From Roseofilum casamattae BLCC-M143 (GTDB lineage: Bacteria; Cyanobacteriota; Cyanobacteriia; Cyanobacteriales; Desertifilaceae): 64,000 nucleotides of DNA. A program made the position numbers and the translations under genes. Shown piece by piece: positions 37,285 to 46,428 of this stretch. Each line of letters opens with the position of its first letter. The first letter of the stretch is position 1. The stretch is from assembly GCF_030068455.1 (NCBI RefSeq), contig NZ_JAQOSQ010000004.1:124001-188000 (forward strand), read 5' to 3'. The notes beneath the pieces were generated by a model, which searched no databases, had not been told where the DNA came from, and worked only from the letters and a program-made list of their open reading frames with translations.

Positions 37285-40017
37285 TTAGACGATCTTATCT
37301 TCGCAATCTATTTCGTGAATTAAGTTCGCAATCTGATGAAATTGGCAAGTATTGACCAACTGAGTTAAGCGATCGCTAACCGATTTATGAGTTTCTGGAA
37401 TTTCGGCAATCAGGCTTAAGATCGCATCATCATCTAAGAGTTCGCTCGCACGATCTAATTGCGCGAGCCACTCGGGAGACATGATTTTTAAATCATTTGC
37501 AGTTAAACTAGCAAATTGAGTCGGTTCTGGCTTTGTTTCCTCCGCATAAATGTATTCAACTCCCAGATGTTTAGCAATGACCTCAAATATCTGGGACGAG
37601 CGAAAGGGTTTTCTGATAAAACTATCACATCCCGTTGATAAAACAACTGCTTTTTCTTCATCTAAGACACTAGCCGTTACTGCAACGATCGCGGTTGCAT
37701 TTCCTTTCACCGTTCCTTTAATTGTTTGGGTGGCTTCATAACCATCCATGACCGGCATTCTCATGTCCATAAAAATTAGATGAGGTTGCCAAGAGTCCCA
37801 TTTTGCTATGGCTTCTCTGCCATTACTAGCCTCTTGTAGATCGAAGCTCAGAGGCTGTAATATTTGAGTTAACAGTAACCGATTGCTCGGGCGATCGTCA
37901 ACTACTAAAATTCTGTATTTTTCCCGACCGGGTTGTATGCCAATGACCTGACGAATGCTCGGTTTATCGGTTATTTGGTCTGGACTGACAGCATGAGCTG
38001 CGATCGTAAAAGTAAAAGTGCTGCCAATTCCTACTGCACTTTTGACTGTAAGCTCGCCTCCCATTAACCGCACAAATTTATAGCTAATCGATAATCCTAA
38101 ACCGGTTCCTTCTTGGCTGTTTTTGCCACTTTGAGTTTGAGTAAATGGTTTAAATAGCTGGTCGAAGTCTTCCTCGGGAATACCAACTCCTGTATCCTGT
38201 ATCTCAACCACCAATCGGACGATAGATGAATTTATCTCATTATCGCCTAGATGAATTTTAACTAAAACTCCTCCTTCCGATGTGAATTTAATTGCGTTTC
38301 CAATTAAGTTGATGAAAACCTGTCGCAGCTTCGTTTCATCTGCTGCAATATATTGAGGTAAAGTATCGGGATATTCAAATCCCAGTTGCAATCCCTTGGC
38401 TTCTGCCTTTAAGAAAAACATGTTTTCGATTTCTGCTAATAATATATGAAGATCGAAATCTTGGAGATTGAGTGTTATCTTTCCAGATTCAATTTTCGAT
38501 AAATTTAAAATATTATCGATTAATGCTAGTAAATGATCTCCACTACTATTAATAATTCGGATATTTTCTTTTTCTTCCAGAGATAATGTCTGCGATCGCA
38601 TCATAATTTGCGAAAAGCCCAAAATTGCATTCAAAGGCGTGCGTAGCTCGTGACTCATATTGGCGATAAACGTACTTTTAGCCTGATTGGCAACTTCCGC
38701 TTGTTCTTTGGCAACAAGCAATTCTGCTGTTCGCTCTCGGACTCGTTGTTCGAGCTGCTCAAAAGATGCTTGTAAAACTTTTTGGCGCTCCTTACGCTCT
38801 AGAAAAGCAATACTATCAATAGTGACTACCTCACAACCTATTAAGCCTAAAATTGGAGGAATCAAGGGTAACCACCAGTTGTAAAGAAGCAGTAGGTAGC
38901 TACTCGTACACAACATTCCTATTAGTAATCCTGAAGCAACAAGCAACTTATAAGAATGAAAATTATTGGCTAAAATAGCTCCCGAAACTGACCAAGCCAA
39001 AATCCATAAACCCTCACCCCAATCAGGTAAACTTCTCATCAAAGTTTGCTCTCCAGTAGCTACATCTAAAAGAAAACTGATTAAATTTGCTTGAAGTTCA
39101 ACCCCTGAAATAGGAGTTGGGTTGCTATAAGGAATTTTCACAAAATCTTTGAGACTAACTGCGGTTACCCCAATTAACACAATACGATTTCGGAATAATT
39201 CTGGATCGAATTTTCTGTTTAAAACATGAGAGATTGAAATGGTTTTAAATGAGCCTTTAGAGCCACGAAAATTAACTAAAAACTGGTTTGACTGGCGACC
39301 TTTGAATACATAACCTCCATCATGGATATGAAGTGGATAAAATACTCCTTCACCCAACTGTAAATAGTTTTCATTAATTGATGATGCTTTTTCTTCGATA
39401 CCCAAATCCTTCAAGTATTTGAGTGCTATTTGTAATGCAAAACTTTTGCGAATTTTCTTTTTATATTTTTTATCTTCAACATCCATATATAAGAATCCTC
39501 GACGTACTTTTCCATCTCTATCAAAGGGAATATTGCTAAATCCTACTTGAGTATTAGAGTTCAAGAATGGAGGAGGTGGCACAACACGAGATTTTCTACG
39601 ATCGAGACGTTCAATTCCAATCACATTAGGCAACTGTTTCATCACTTTCGTTAATTTTTCATGGCCTGGATTAATGGGTAAATCTCGATAGATATTTAAA
39701 CCAATCGAATTAGGTTGAGCATCAGAAACGATTTTCAATAAATTTGCTAAAGTGATATCTGTAATTGGCCATCCTAATGCTTGCAAGTCTCGTTCCTTGA
39801 TATCAATAATGATAATCCGCTCGTCCTTGGGTAAGGGGGGACGAAGACGTACGAGCCGATCGAGGGCAAGTAATTCTAAAGATTGTAAAATCCCGAAAAA
39901 TCGTAAAGCCAGAATTGCTACAGTCATTCCTGAAGCAGTCAAAATGAGTCGATATCGGTTTGAAAAAAAACGAGCAATCTGATTTCCAAGAGTATGGAGA
40001 GCATTGTTATATCGCAT
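37285..40017 (-). CDS. CHASE2-domain hybrid sensor histidine kinase
   Basis: 910 residues. ATG 40017 is chosen because GGAGG lies 6 bp upstream; a frame start at 40059 comes from the remains of a toxin gene. Order: transmembrane helix (about 27-45), extracytoplasmic CHASE2 (about 50-325), two or three helices (about 335-410), coiled coil, HisKA with [15 protein letters not shown] (His456), HATPase (N-box [22 protein letters not shown]), then a receiver with [16 protein letters not shown] (Asp751). The last 100 or so residues, after [12 protein letters not shown], are helical and resemble a degenerate HPt-like tail shared with the kinase at 58288. It is probably the sensor for the downstream REC-cyclase. 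Confidence 0.92.
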   Translation of the reverse strand: MRYNNALHTLGNQIARFFSNRYRLILTASGMTVAILALRFFGILQSLELLALDRLVRLRPPLPKDERIIIIDIKERDLQALGWPITDITLANLLKIVSDAQPNSIGLNIYRDLPINPGHEKLTKVMKQLPNVIGIERLDRRKSRVVPPPPFLNSNTQVGFSNIPFDRDGKVRRGFLYMDVEDKKYKKKIRKSFALQIALKYLKDLGIEEKASSINENYLQLGEGVFYPLHIHDGGYVFKGRQSNQFLVNFRGSKGSFKTISISHVLNRKFDPELFRNRIVLIGVTAVSLKDFVKIPYSNPTPISGVELQANLISFLLDVATGEQTLMRSLPDWGEGLWILAWSVSGAILANNFHSYKLLVASGLLIGMLCTSSYLLLLYNWWLPLIPPILGLIGCEVVTIDSIAFLERKERQKVLQASFEQLEQRVRERTAELLVAKEQAEVANQAKSTFIANMSHELRTPLNAILGFSQIMMRSQTLSLEEKENIRIINSSGDHLLALIDNILNLSKIESGKITLNLQDFDLHILLAEIENMFFLKAEAKGLQLGFEYPDTLPQYIAADETKLRQVFINLIGNAIKFTSEGGVLVKIHLGDNEINSSIVRLVVEIQDTGVGIPEEDFDQLFKPFTQTQSGKNSQEGTGLGLSISYKFVRLMGGELTVKSAVGIGSTFTFTIAAHAVSPDQITDKPSIRQVIGIQPGREKYRILVVDDRPSNRLLLTQILQPLSFDLQEASNGREAIAKWDSWQPHLIFMDMRMPVMDGYEATQTIKGTVKGNATAIVAVTASVLDEEKAVVLSTGCDSFIRKPFRSSQIFEVIAKHLGVEYIYAEETKPEPTQFASLTANDLKIMSPEWLAQLDRASELLDDDAILSLIAEIPETHKSVSDRLTQLVNTCQFHQIANLIHEIDCEDKIV

Positions 40018-40059
40018 GGGTAGCCTCCGAGAAGATATGAGTATCGAGCAGATTCTCAT
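40018..40059 (-). pseudogene. Remnant of a PIN-domain (VapC-like) toxin gene
   Basis: Immediately after the antitoxin remnant, the minus strand carries an ATGA overlap start and then sequence coding NLLDTHIF. LLDTHxF is the hallmark opening of PIN-domain toxins, containing the first catalytic Asp. A one-base loss after the first two codons puts it out of frame with the ATG at 40059, and only about a dozen codons survive before the kinase gene begins at 40017. The toxin body has been deleted. The kinase's Shine-Dalgarno lies inside this remnant. Confidence 0.6.
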
Positions 40060-40295
40060 TTCCCTTCAAAAGCACCAAGCACATCTTCAGGTAATGATGG
40101 ATCAAAGTCATCGGAAATGATAAGCTTTTCAGTACATAAACCAAATGGTTGTAACGTCTCGTTGTGCAGTTAAATAGGTTGAAGTTCTGCAATAGGTCGA
40201 TTGCCGCGAACAATAATTAACACTTCTCCTATTTCAACTTGATGTAAATATTTGAGAAGGTCTTGCTGGATTTCCTCGACAGTGACACTAACCAT
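40056..40295 (-). pseudogene. Phd/YefM-type antitoxin gene with in-frame stop
   Basis: From ATG 40295 the minus strand encodes 41 residues, beginning MVSVTVEEIQQDLLKYL and ending GNRPIAELQPI, then a TAA at 40170-40172. Reading on in the same frame gives 37 more residues ([32 protein letters not shown]) up to TGA at 40056. DDFDxPLPEDxLxAFEGK is the normal C-terminal toxin-binding tail of this antitoxin family. So a complete gene of 79 codons has been broken by one stop codon. The N-terminal DNA-binding part could still be made as a 41-residue peptide. Confidence 0.75.
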
Positions 40296-40359
40296 AACGT
40301 TGCTTGTCTGAGAGTAAATAACGCTATCTTAACATTACGATTCAGGAGTATCATGAGTT

Positions 40360-41175
40360 TCATTGTTTCCGTTCCCGAATCCAACTAGCCGCAGTCCAGG
40401 ATCCGCGATCGTCATAGTGACGAATGAGTCGCGATCGCTCGGTCTCCGATCGCAACCATCCCACTTCCAGAAAGAATGGTTTTCCCGACTCAATCGTAAC
40501 CGGAGCAGCGATCGATCCACCATCGGGAAGCAATAAGACTCGCACCGGTTGCGTTCCTTCCGTAAAGTCAATTGTGTTTCCCTGGAGAATTCCGGTAGAT
40601 TGGAACGAAATACCTTTGGATTCAATGGTTTGACAAATGCGATCGCCCTCCCGCGTAATGGATAGGGTACTCGTGCTCTGCTGTCGTTCCCGTCCGTCAG
40701 CATAATGAGTCACGATCTCTCCCGACCAGGTTCCCAAGAGTTGGTCTACCGTTAATAGGGGACGTTCCGGTTGCTTCGAGTCGCGCAGGTATTCGCGAAT
40801 TAAAGTAATTTTGTCTAAGCGATCGCGATCGTAGAGTATCACAAAGCGCAACCGTCGCTCGCGATCGATGAAGCCAAACTCGCTACCAAATACGCCAAAA
40901 GCACTATAGTAAGCGCCACCGCGACAAAAATCTCCATTGTCGAAAAAGACGAGATAGCGATCGATGCTGGTATACTCTAGCTCTAGCTTCTTCGGTGCAG
41001 CTTCTCCGGGAGGAAAGCGTTCGACGCTCTGATAAATCATTTGATTATTGTTTCTCCCTTCAAAAACCACGACAGTGGGAGTATCCTGGAGCAAGATTCC
41101 CTCAGGAGAGAATCCGGTAAACGAACCGTCCCAAACGCCTAAGTTCTGGAGGAAGCATTCCCACTGCGATCGCAT
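40360..41175 (-). CDS. DUF3598 family protein
   Basis: 271 residues from ATG 41175, where the family normally begins (MRSQWECFLQNLGVWDGSFTG). A longer frame to 41253 would overlap the divergent recombinase and was rejected. DUF3598 proteins look like two lipocalin/CpeS-like beta-barrels: here a first half to about residue 140 (YLVFFDNGDFCRGGAYYSAFG) and a second starting at LLGTWSGEIVTHYADG. They occur almost only in cyanobacteria and plants' plastids; the ligand is unknown. C-terminus is basic (SWIRERKQ). Gene is divergent from the recombinase, with 53 bp between starts. Confidence 0.85.
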   Translation of the reverse strand: MRSQWECFLQNLGVWDGSFTGFSPEGILLQDTPTVVVFEGRNNNQMIYQSVERFPPGEAAPKKLELEYTSIDRYLVFFDNGDFCRGGAYYSAFGVFGSEFGFIDRERRLRFVILYDRDRLDKITLIREYLRDSKQPERPLLTVDQLLGTWSGEIVTHYADGRERQQSTSTLSITREGDRICQTIESKGISFQSTGILQGNTIDFTEGTQPVRVLLLPDGGSIAAPVTIESGKPFFLEVGWLRSETERSRLIRHYDDRGSWTAASWIRERKQ

Positions 41176-41228
41176 ACAATCCTCAATAATTTCGCTAGTA
41201 ATCCCGAACGCATCATACCTCGAGTCCC

Positions 41229-42566
41229 ATGGGCGATGACAGCAATTTGACAATTTTCGCCTATATGTGGTGCGATCCTTTGTTGGAAGCTCCTCCAGAT
41301 CCGCAGATTTGGGGATGGGAGGTCGATCGCATCTATCAAGACTTGGGTCAACGCGATCGATGGCAACAACTGTTACAAGACATTGAAACCCAAGAAACGC
41401 GCGCTCCCGTGTATCTTCTCGTTCGTCAGCTTGCAGAACTGGGAGATTCCGCCCAGGAAGTCAGCGATCGCTTGCGCCATTTAGAGGAATTGCAGGTAAA
41501 CATTATTGCCATAAAAGAAACCGATCCTCCCAGTGAAGTCACTCATCGCGACGAACTGCTCCAGTTATTCCAACATTTACAAACCCATTATCGCAGCTTG
41601 CGCATTCGTCAGGGTCATGCGCGAAATCGCCTGCAAGCCAAACCCCCGCCGGGAAAAGCACCTTATGGCTACAAACGGGGAAAATCTGCTTATATTTTAG
41701 ACCGCAGTTGTGCTCCAGTTGTGAAAGATTTTTTTGAACACTTTCTGCTCTATGGTTCTATCCGAGGAGCCGTGCGTTATCTCGAAAAAAAATATCGGAA
41801 AAAGATTGGAGTTACCACGGGACGGCGCTGGTTAACTAATCCGGTTTATCGCGGCGATACGGCGTTTAAAGATGGCGAAATTATTTCCGATACTCATACA
41901 CCAATTCTCTCGCGGGAAGAAGCAGCGCAAATCGATCGCCTTTTGCGTCGCAACCGCCGCCTCCCCCCTCGTTCTGCCAGCGCTCCCCGCTCTCTGGCTG
42001 GATTAGTTCGCTGCCAGCAATGTCAGTCGGGGATGAAAATATCCCGAGTAACTCGCCATCGAAAGTCCGGAGAATATTTGTATTTACATCCCATTTCTTG
42101 TCCCCTCCAACCCAAATGCAAAGGATTGCGTTACGAGGAAGTTTTGCAAGGGACAATCGATCGCATTTGCCAGGATCTACAACAAGCAGTTTCCGGATTA
42201 TCCTTACCCGATCTCGACCGAATTAAAGCCGAAGTCAATCGCGAAATTACTAACAATAATTATATCTTAGACCAATTGCCACAACTGGTAGAAACGGGAA
42301 TTTTAGATCCCGAAACGGCAGAATTGCGCGCTTATAAACTGCGTACTGAAATAGCAACATTGCGATCGCGTTTATCCGCACTGCCCCCAGTGAATCTGAC
42401 TTCCGTCGCGCGATCGGTTTCGCTTCCGCAATTTTGGCTCGATCTTTCGGAAGCCGAACGCCGGTTTTACTTCCGCGAGTTCATTCGCGAAATTCAGGTT
42501 ATTTGTTTGCCAGATAGGGAAAAAGGCGATCGCAATTGGCAATTAAAACTAATTTTCATCTTCTAA
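41229..42566 (+). CDS. Stand-alone serine-recombinase-like protein (XisF-like), atypical active site
   Basis: 445 residues with large serine recombinase layout: a reduced N-terminal resolvase-like domain (about 1-125), a Recombinase domain (about 135-230, PPGKAPYGYKRGK through GRRWLTNPVYRGD), a zinc ribbon (LVRCQQCQSGMK, then CPLQPKCKG, near 270-305) and a C-terminal coiled coil. The first strand reads IFAYMWCDPLL, where active recombinases have Y-x-R-V-S/T with the catalytic serine. That serine and arginine are missing. The helix LRHLEELQVNIIAI keeps the resolvase pattern. It resembles the XisF-annotated stand-alone recombinases of many cyanobacteria. No attachment sites or element ends are seen around it. 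Confidence 0.82.
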   Translation: MGDDSNLTIFAYMWCDPLLEAPPDPQIWGWEVDRIYQDLGQRDRWQQLLQDIETQETRAPVYLLVRQLAELGDSAQEVSDRLRHLEELQVNIIAIKETDPPSEVTHRDELLQLFQHLQTHYRSLRIRQGHARNRLQAKPPPGKAPYGYKRGKSAYILDRSCAPVVKDFFEHFLLYGSIRGAVRYLEKKYRKKIGVTTGRRWLTNPVYRGDTAFKDGEIISDTHTPILSREEAAQIDRLLRRNRRLPPRSASAPRSLAGLVRCQQCQSGMKISRVTRHRKSGEYLYLHPISCPLQPKCKGLRYEEVLQGTIDRICQDLQQAVSGLSLPDLDRIKAEVNREITNNNYILDQLPQLVETGILDPETAELRAYKLRTEIATLRSRLSALPPVNLTSVARSVSLPQFWLDLSEAERRFYFREFIREIQVICLPDREKGDRNWQLKLIFIF

Positions 42567-42577
42567 CTTACGTCGAA

Positions 42578-42666
42578 GTAGAGACTCTGAAAAACCGGGT
42601 TTCTGACCTTTACCTCCAGCCAGAAGTCAAATCGGTTGGAGAAACCCGGTTTCTGGGCATCTCTAC
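42578..42666. repeat. Palindromic repeat, AAACCGGGTTT type, copy 1
   Basis: Outer arms GTAGAGA (42578-42584) and TCTCTAC (42660-42666) enclose inner perfect 13-bp arms AAACCGGGTTTCT (42592-42604) and its complement (42640-42652). The loop includes CCAGAAGTCAAATCGGTTG. A second copy with the same inner arms and loop words is at 55233-55312. It lies between the recombinase gene and hsp20 and probably can fold in RNA. Confidence 0.8.
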
Positions 42667-42776
42667 GGCAAATCCCCCAAGCTCGATACGGTTTGCCCTC
42701 CTGACTGCAAGGCTTGTAGCTCTTAGGATGAATTCATACGCAATCACTCACCCAAGCCAATGTCGGGAGGGCGACC

Positions 42777-43232
42777 ATGAAAACCCAAAGACCAACCTAT
42801 CGTCAAAATCAACCAACCCGTGAAACCTCGAGATATGTACCCGCAATGGAATGGGAAATAACCTCAGACGAGGCAACTGTTCGGGTTGAAGTTCCTGGAG
42901 TTGATGCGGACGATATTCAGATTGAAATTAACGACAAAATAGTCAAATTACAATGGCATCGCCCGCAACCGACAACTAGGGTGCAAAACCGATGGCGTTC
43001 GGAACTAAAATACGGTGACTTTTATCGGCATTTCGCGTTGCCTTTTGCGATAGAGAGCGATCGCACTCAAGCCACACTAAATAACGGTATTTTAACCCTA
43101 AGCTTACCGAAACAGGCGCGATCGCAACCGGTCAAAGTTCACCTCAGCAAACCCGCACCGCGCCAAACCGAACTGAAAGTGGCAGAAAACCCACCCAGAA
43201 CCGAACCCATAACCGACCCTTGGGCGGCTTAG
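42777..43232 (+). CDS. hspA: Small heat shock protein, Hsp20/HspA
   Basis: 151 residues with an alpha-crystallin domain (about 25-125): WEITSDEATVRVEVPGVDADDI at its start and the late ATLNNGILTLSLPK motif (GxLxxxxPK) at about 100-112. The C-terminal anchoring motif V-x-V is weak (VKVHL). ATP-independent holdase that passes unfolded proteins to DnaK; in cyanobacteria it also protects thylakoids and phycobilisomes. Start ATG 42777 has GGGAGGG 6 bp upstream. dnaK follows on the same strand after 191 bp containing an imperfect inverted repeat. The N-terminal arm is short and polar. Confidence 0.92.
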   Translation: MKTQRPTYRQNQPTRETSRYVPAMEWEITSDEATVRVEVPGVDADDIQIEINDKIVKLQWHRPQPTTRVQNRWRSELKYGDFYRHFALPFAIESDRTQATLNNGILTLSLPKQARSQPVKVHLSKPAPRQTELKVAENPPRTEPITDPWAA

Positions 43233-43294
43233 TTCCCCATACCCCCGATCTAAGGTTCGGTAAACCGCCCTTCAAACCCAGGGCAAACCCCCAT

Positions 43295-43322
43295 CAGTAT
43301 AGGGAAAGAGATCCTTATACTG
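43295..43322 (+). other. Inverted repeat between hsp20 and dnaK
   Basis: Arms CAGTATAGGGA (43295-43305) and TCCTTATACTG (43312-43322) pair at 10 of 11 positions around AAGAGA. It is not a CIRCE element, which reads TTAGCACTC-N9-GAGTGCTAA. It could end the hsp20 transcript or act in dnaK control. A GGCCGCGGCC palindrome lies 45 bp further on, close to dnaK. Confidence 0.4.
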
Positions 43323-43423
43323 AGAACGGCCAAACCCCACGGCGAAACCGATATAGAGGGAGCTTCCGGCCGCGGCCGAACCGCTCTCGTAGTTAGTAAA
43401 CATAGACCCCAAACACACTTCTT

Positions 43424-45334
43424 ATGGCTAAAGTAGTTGGAATAGACTTAGGAACCACAAACTCTTGCGTTGCAGTAATGGAAGGTGGAAAGCCCACCGT
43501 TATTGCGAATGCTGAAGGAGGACGCACCACGCCTTCAGTCGTTGCTTATGCGAAAAATGGCGATCGCCTAGTGGGACAAATCGCCAAGCGTCAAGCGGTC
43601 ATGAACGCCCAAAATACCTTCTATTCGGTCAAGCGGTTCATCGGACGGCGCCAGGACGAAGTGGGCACCGAATCGACGGAAGTCTCTTACGAAGTTGTCA
43701 AAGAAGGCAATAACGTTAGACTCAACTGTCCTGCTGTTGACAAAAAGTTTGCCCCGGAAGAAATCTCCGCACAAGTCTTGCGCAAACTGGTTGATGATGC
43801 GAGCAAATACTTGGGCGAAACTGTAACCCAAGCGGTCATCACCGTTCCTGCTTATTTTAACGATTCCCAACGGCAAGCCACCAAAGATGCTGGGAAAATT
43901 GCTGGGGTCGAAGTTCTACGGATTATTAACGAGCCTACCGCAGCCTCTCTCGCTTACGGACTGGACAAAAAAAGTAACGAAACCATCCTCGTTTTTGACC
44001 TTGGTGGCGGAACCTTTGATGTCTCCATCCTGGAAGTTGGCGATGGCGTCTTTGAAGTACTGGCGACCTCTGGAGATACTCACCTCGGTGGGGATGACTT
44101 CGATAAAAAAATTGTAGACCACCTCGCTGCAGAATTCCTGAAAACCGAAGGCATTGACTTGCGCAAAGATAAGCAAGCACTGCAACGGTTAACGGAAGCT
44201 GCGGAAAAAGCGAAAATCGAACTTTCGACCGTTACTCAAGCTGAAATTAACCTACCCTTTATTACCGCCACTCAAGAAGGCCCGAAACACCTAGACCTGA
44301 CTCTGACACGCGGTAAGTTTGAAGACCTGTGCTCCGACTTGATCGATCGCTGCCGCATTCCGGTGGAAAATGCGATTAAAGATGCGAAACTGGACAAATC
44401 TGCGATCGATGAGGTGGTTCTCGTTGGAGGTTCGACTCGCATCCCCGCAGTGCAAGAAGTCGTTGAAAAAACCCTGGGCAAAGCACCCAACCAAACCGTA
44501 AACCCGGATGAAGTTGTTGCTGTTGGTGCTGCCATTCAAGGTGGGGTACTCGCTGGAGAAGTCAAAGACATTCTCTTGCTCGACGTAACTCCCCTCTCCT
44601 TGGGTGTGGAAACCCTCGGTGGCGTCATGACCAAAATCATTCCGCGCAACACCACCATCCCCACCAAAAAATCGGAAACCTTCTCCACTGCTGTCGATAG
44701 CCAAACCAATGTGGAAATCCACGTTCTCCAAGGGGAACGGGAAATGTCCAACGACAACAAGAGTTTGGGAACCTTCCGCTTAGATGGTATTCCCGCAGCT
44801 CCTCGCGGTGTACCCCAAATTGAAGTTACCTTCGATATCGACGCTAACGGTATCCTGAACGTGACCGCGAAAGACAAGGGAACCGGTAAAGCTCAGTCTA
44901 TCAGCATCACCGGTGCTTCCACTCTCGACGATCGCGAAGTTGACCGCATGGTGAAAGAAGCAGAAGCGAATGCCGATGCCGATAAAGAACGTCGCGAAAA
45001 AATCGATCGCAAAAACCAAGCCGACCAACTTTGCTACCAAGCTGAGAAGCAAATGGGCGAGCTAGAAGATAAGGTTTCTGCTGAGGAGAAAACTAAGGTC
45101 GAAGGTCTGATTAAAGACTTGCGCGAGGCAGTCGGCAAAGAAGATGATGAAAGCATTCAATCTTTGACCAACGAGTTGCAACAAACCCTTTACACCATCA
45201 GCAGCAATATCTATCAGCAAGCTGGCGGTGAGGGTGCCGAAGCGCCGGGTGCAGATGCGGCTCCTGGAGCAGATGCGGGTTCTGACAGTCCCGATGATGA
45301 TGTCATTGATGCTGAGTTCTCGGAAACCAAATAA
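43424..45334 (+). CDS. dnaK: Chaperone protein DnaK (Hsp70)
   Basis: 636-residue ATP-dependent chaperone. N-terminal ATPase domain begins [17 protein letters not shown] and holds the phosphate loop [14 protein letters not shown] near residue 190 and [12 protein letters not shown] near 330. The substrate domain follows ([16 protein letters not shown]), then the helical lid and an acidic, Gly/Ala-rich tail ending [11 protein letters not shown]. Cyanobacteria have several DnaK copies; the length and the DDDVIDAEF tail fit the housekeeping DnaK2 type. No dnaJ or grpE is adjacent; hsp20 precedes it. A strong hairpin follows the stop. Confidence 0.97.
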   Translation: MAKVVGIDLGTTNSCVAVMEGGKPTVIANAEGGRTTPSVVAYAKNGDRLVGQIAKRQAVMNAQNTFYSVKRFIGRRQDEVGTESTEVSYEVVKEGNNVRLNCPAVDKKFAPEEISAQVLRKLVDDASKYLGETVTQAVITVPAYFNDSQRQATKDAGKIAGVEVLRIINEPTAASLAYGLDKKSNETILVFDLGGGTFDVSILEVGDGVFEVLATSGDTHLGGDDFDKKIVDHLAAEFLKTEGIDLRKDKQALQRLTEAAEKAKIELSTVTQAEINLPFITATQEGPKHLDLTLTRGKFEDLCSDLIDRCRIPVENAIKDAKLDKSAIDEVVLVGGSTRIPAVQEVVEKTLGKAPNQTVNPDEVVAVGAAIQGGVLAGEVKDILLLDVTPLSLGVETLGGVMTKIIPRNTTIPTKKSETFSTAVDSQTNVEIHVLQGEREMSNDNKSLGTFRLDGIPAAPRGVPQIEVTFDIDANGILNVTAKDKGTGKAQSISITGASTLDDREVDRMVKEAEANADADKERREKIDRKNQADQLCYQAEKQMGELEDKVSAEEKTKVEGLIKDLREAVGKEDDESIQSLTNELQQTLYTISSNIYQQAGGEGAEAPGADAAPGADAGSDSPDDDVIDAEFSETK

Positions 45335-45359
45335 TTTCTCGATAACCTAGAGATAACTG

Positions 45360-45388
45360 AGGGGCGAACAAAAGATCTGTTCGCCCCT
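45360..45388 (+). terminator. Stem-loop terminator after dnaK
   Basis: An 11-bp perfect stem, AGGGGCGAACA (45360-45370) with TGTTCGCCCCT (45378-45388), and a 7-nt loop, 26 bp after the dnaK stop. A T-rich stretch follows (ATTCTATTTCC). It fits an intrinsic terminator. Confidence 0.7.
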
Positions 45389-45439
45389 ATTCTATTTCCA
45401 TTAAGAATAGGTCTCGAAAGCATTCCAAAGTCACTGAGT

Positions 45440-46006
45440 ATGAAACCCGAAGACGAATTAAGACATTTACTCTACTCAGCTTATCCTGGTGAGGAAATAG
45501 AGTATCCTGGATTATGCATTTATGTAGCCGAATGTCCGGGTAATGCGGAGCAAGTTCTCCAGAACTGCCGAGATGTTTTGTCCGTGGTGCTTCGACAATA
45601 CGAGAAACCATGGCCTTGCGATCGTGAATGGCTACAACTATTGCCCAAATGGTTTATTGAACGTTGCGCTCCAGAAAGAACTGATGAAGAAGTAGAGCAA
45701 GACCAGGAGAGATTTAGGCAGCTTTCGCCGGAAGAACAGGCAAAGGAAATTGATAACGAAGAATGGTCAGTCCTGGAATGGATTTACTGGTTCGATTTAT
45801 CCGATGATATCCGATATTGGTTTTGGTGGGGCGCCATTATTGAAGATTGCGATACCTTGTTAGTGGCAATTAAGATAGTCGATTGGCCGATTCCATATGA
45901 ATCTTTTTTATGGCTATTGAGAGCATCTGGTGCGATCTCTGTTGATGAAATATTAGGTGACTGCGATTGGGATAAATTTGGCACACATTTAGGCGGAGAT
46001 GTTTAG
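45440..46006 (+). CDS. Acidic Trp-rich hypothetical protein
   Basis: 188 residues, strongly acidic, with a Trp-rich central segment (EWSVLEWIYWFDLSDDIRYWFWWGAIIEDC, residues about 108-137, given here in outline) and a repeated theme of W-I/L and D-D. No signal peptide. Its central pattern looks like an amphipathic binding helix rather than a transmembrane span, because acidic residues are spaced through it. I do not recognise a family. Cyanobacterial proteins of this style are sometimes encoded beside toxin-like or Uma2 genes, and a Uma2 fragment follows 65 bp later. Start ATG 45440; 105 bp after dnaK. Confidence 0.65.
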   Translation: MKPEDELRHLLYSAYPGEEIEYPGLCIYVAECPGNAEQVLQNCRDVLSVVLRQYEKPWPCDREWLQLLPKWFIERCAPERTDEEVEQDQERFRQLSPEEQAKEIDNEEWSVLEWIYWFDLSDDIRYWFWWGAIIEDCDTLLVAIKIVDWPIPYESFLWLLRASGAISVDEILGDCDWDKFGTHLGGDV

Positions 46007-46071
46007 TAGTGTATGGCGATCGCTACAAGAGAAAAACCCGAGCCGTTCTGTTATAGGAAATTCCTATATAT

Positions 46072-46368
46072 TTGCTACAGTTGGAGGAATATCATGGAGT
46101 AAAACGGCAATGGTTGCGTTGGTACGATGCCCGAGGACATTGGATTCCTACACCTGCCGAACGCGCACAGGAAGAAGCAAATCTGGCTAACCAACGCGCA
46201 CGGGGTGCTCGGGAAGAAGCGAATCTGGCTAACCAACGGGCACAGAGTGCGGAACAGTCCCAGAAAAGAGCTATCCCGCGACTGTTAAGTATGGGGTTGA
46301 GTGCCGAGCAGGTTGCTGAGGCTTTGGGATTATCGGTTGAGGAGATAAGTCAATGGACAGAAAGTTAA
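46072..46368 (+). pseudogene. C-terminal fragment of a Uma2 (DUF820) gene
   Basis: The frame encodes LQLEEYHGVKRQWLRWYD, RGHWIPTPAERAQEE, then a repeated ANLANQRA(R/Q) coiled segment and LLSMGLSAEQVAEALGLSVE. This matches the C-terminal tail of Uma2-family proteins, but the nuclease core before it is missing and an in-frame TAG lies 16 bp upstream of the first possible start (TTG 46072). The NLANQRA units are a short direct DNA repeat (24 bp). It is best read as a 5'-truncated relic; the tail could still be expressed as a 98-residue protein. Confidence 0.6.
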
Positions 46369-46428
46369 GCTGAGATTGGCTGTAGATATTTGTTGTTGTG
46401 CCTTTATTCTTTGAGGAGGTTATCGATT

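Noticed and set aside
40007-40213. 68-codon frame over the toxin remnant
   Set aside because: It is out of frame with the antitoxin and mixes remnant toxin and antitoxin sequence; better explained as the decayed gene pair.
44291-44731. 146-codon frame opposite dnaK
   Set aside because: Antisense to a strongly conserved gene; arises from dnaK codon bias.
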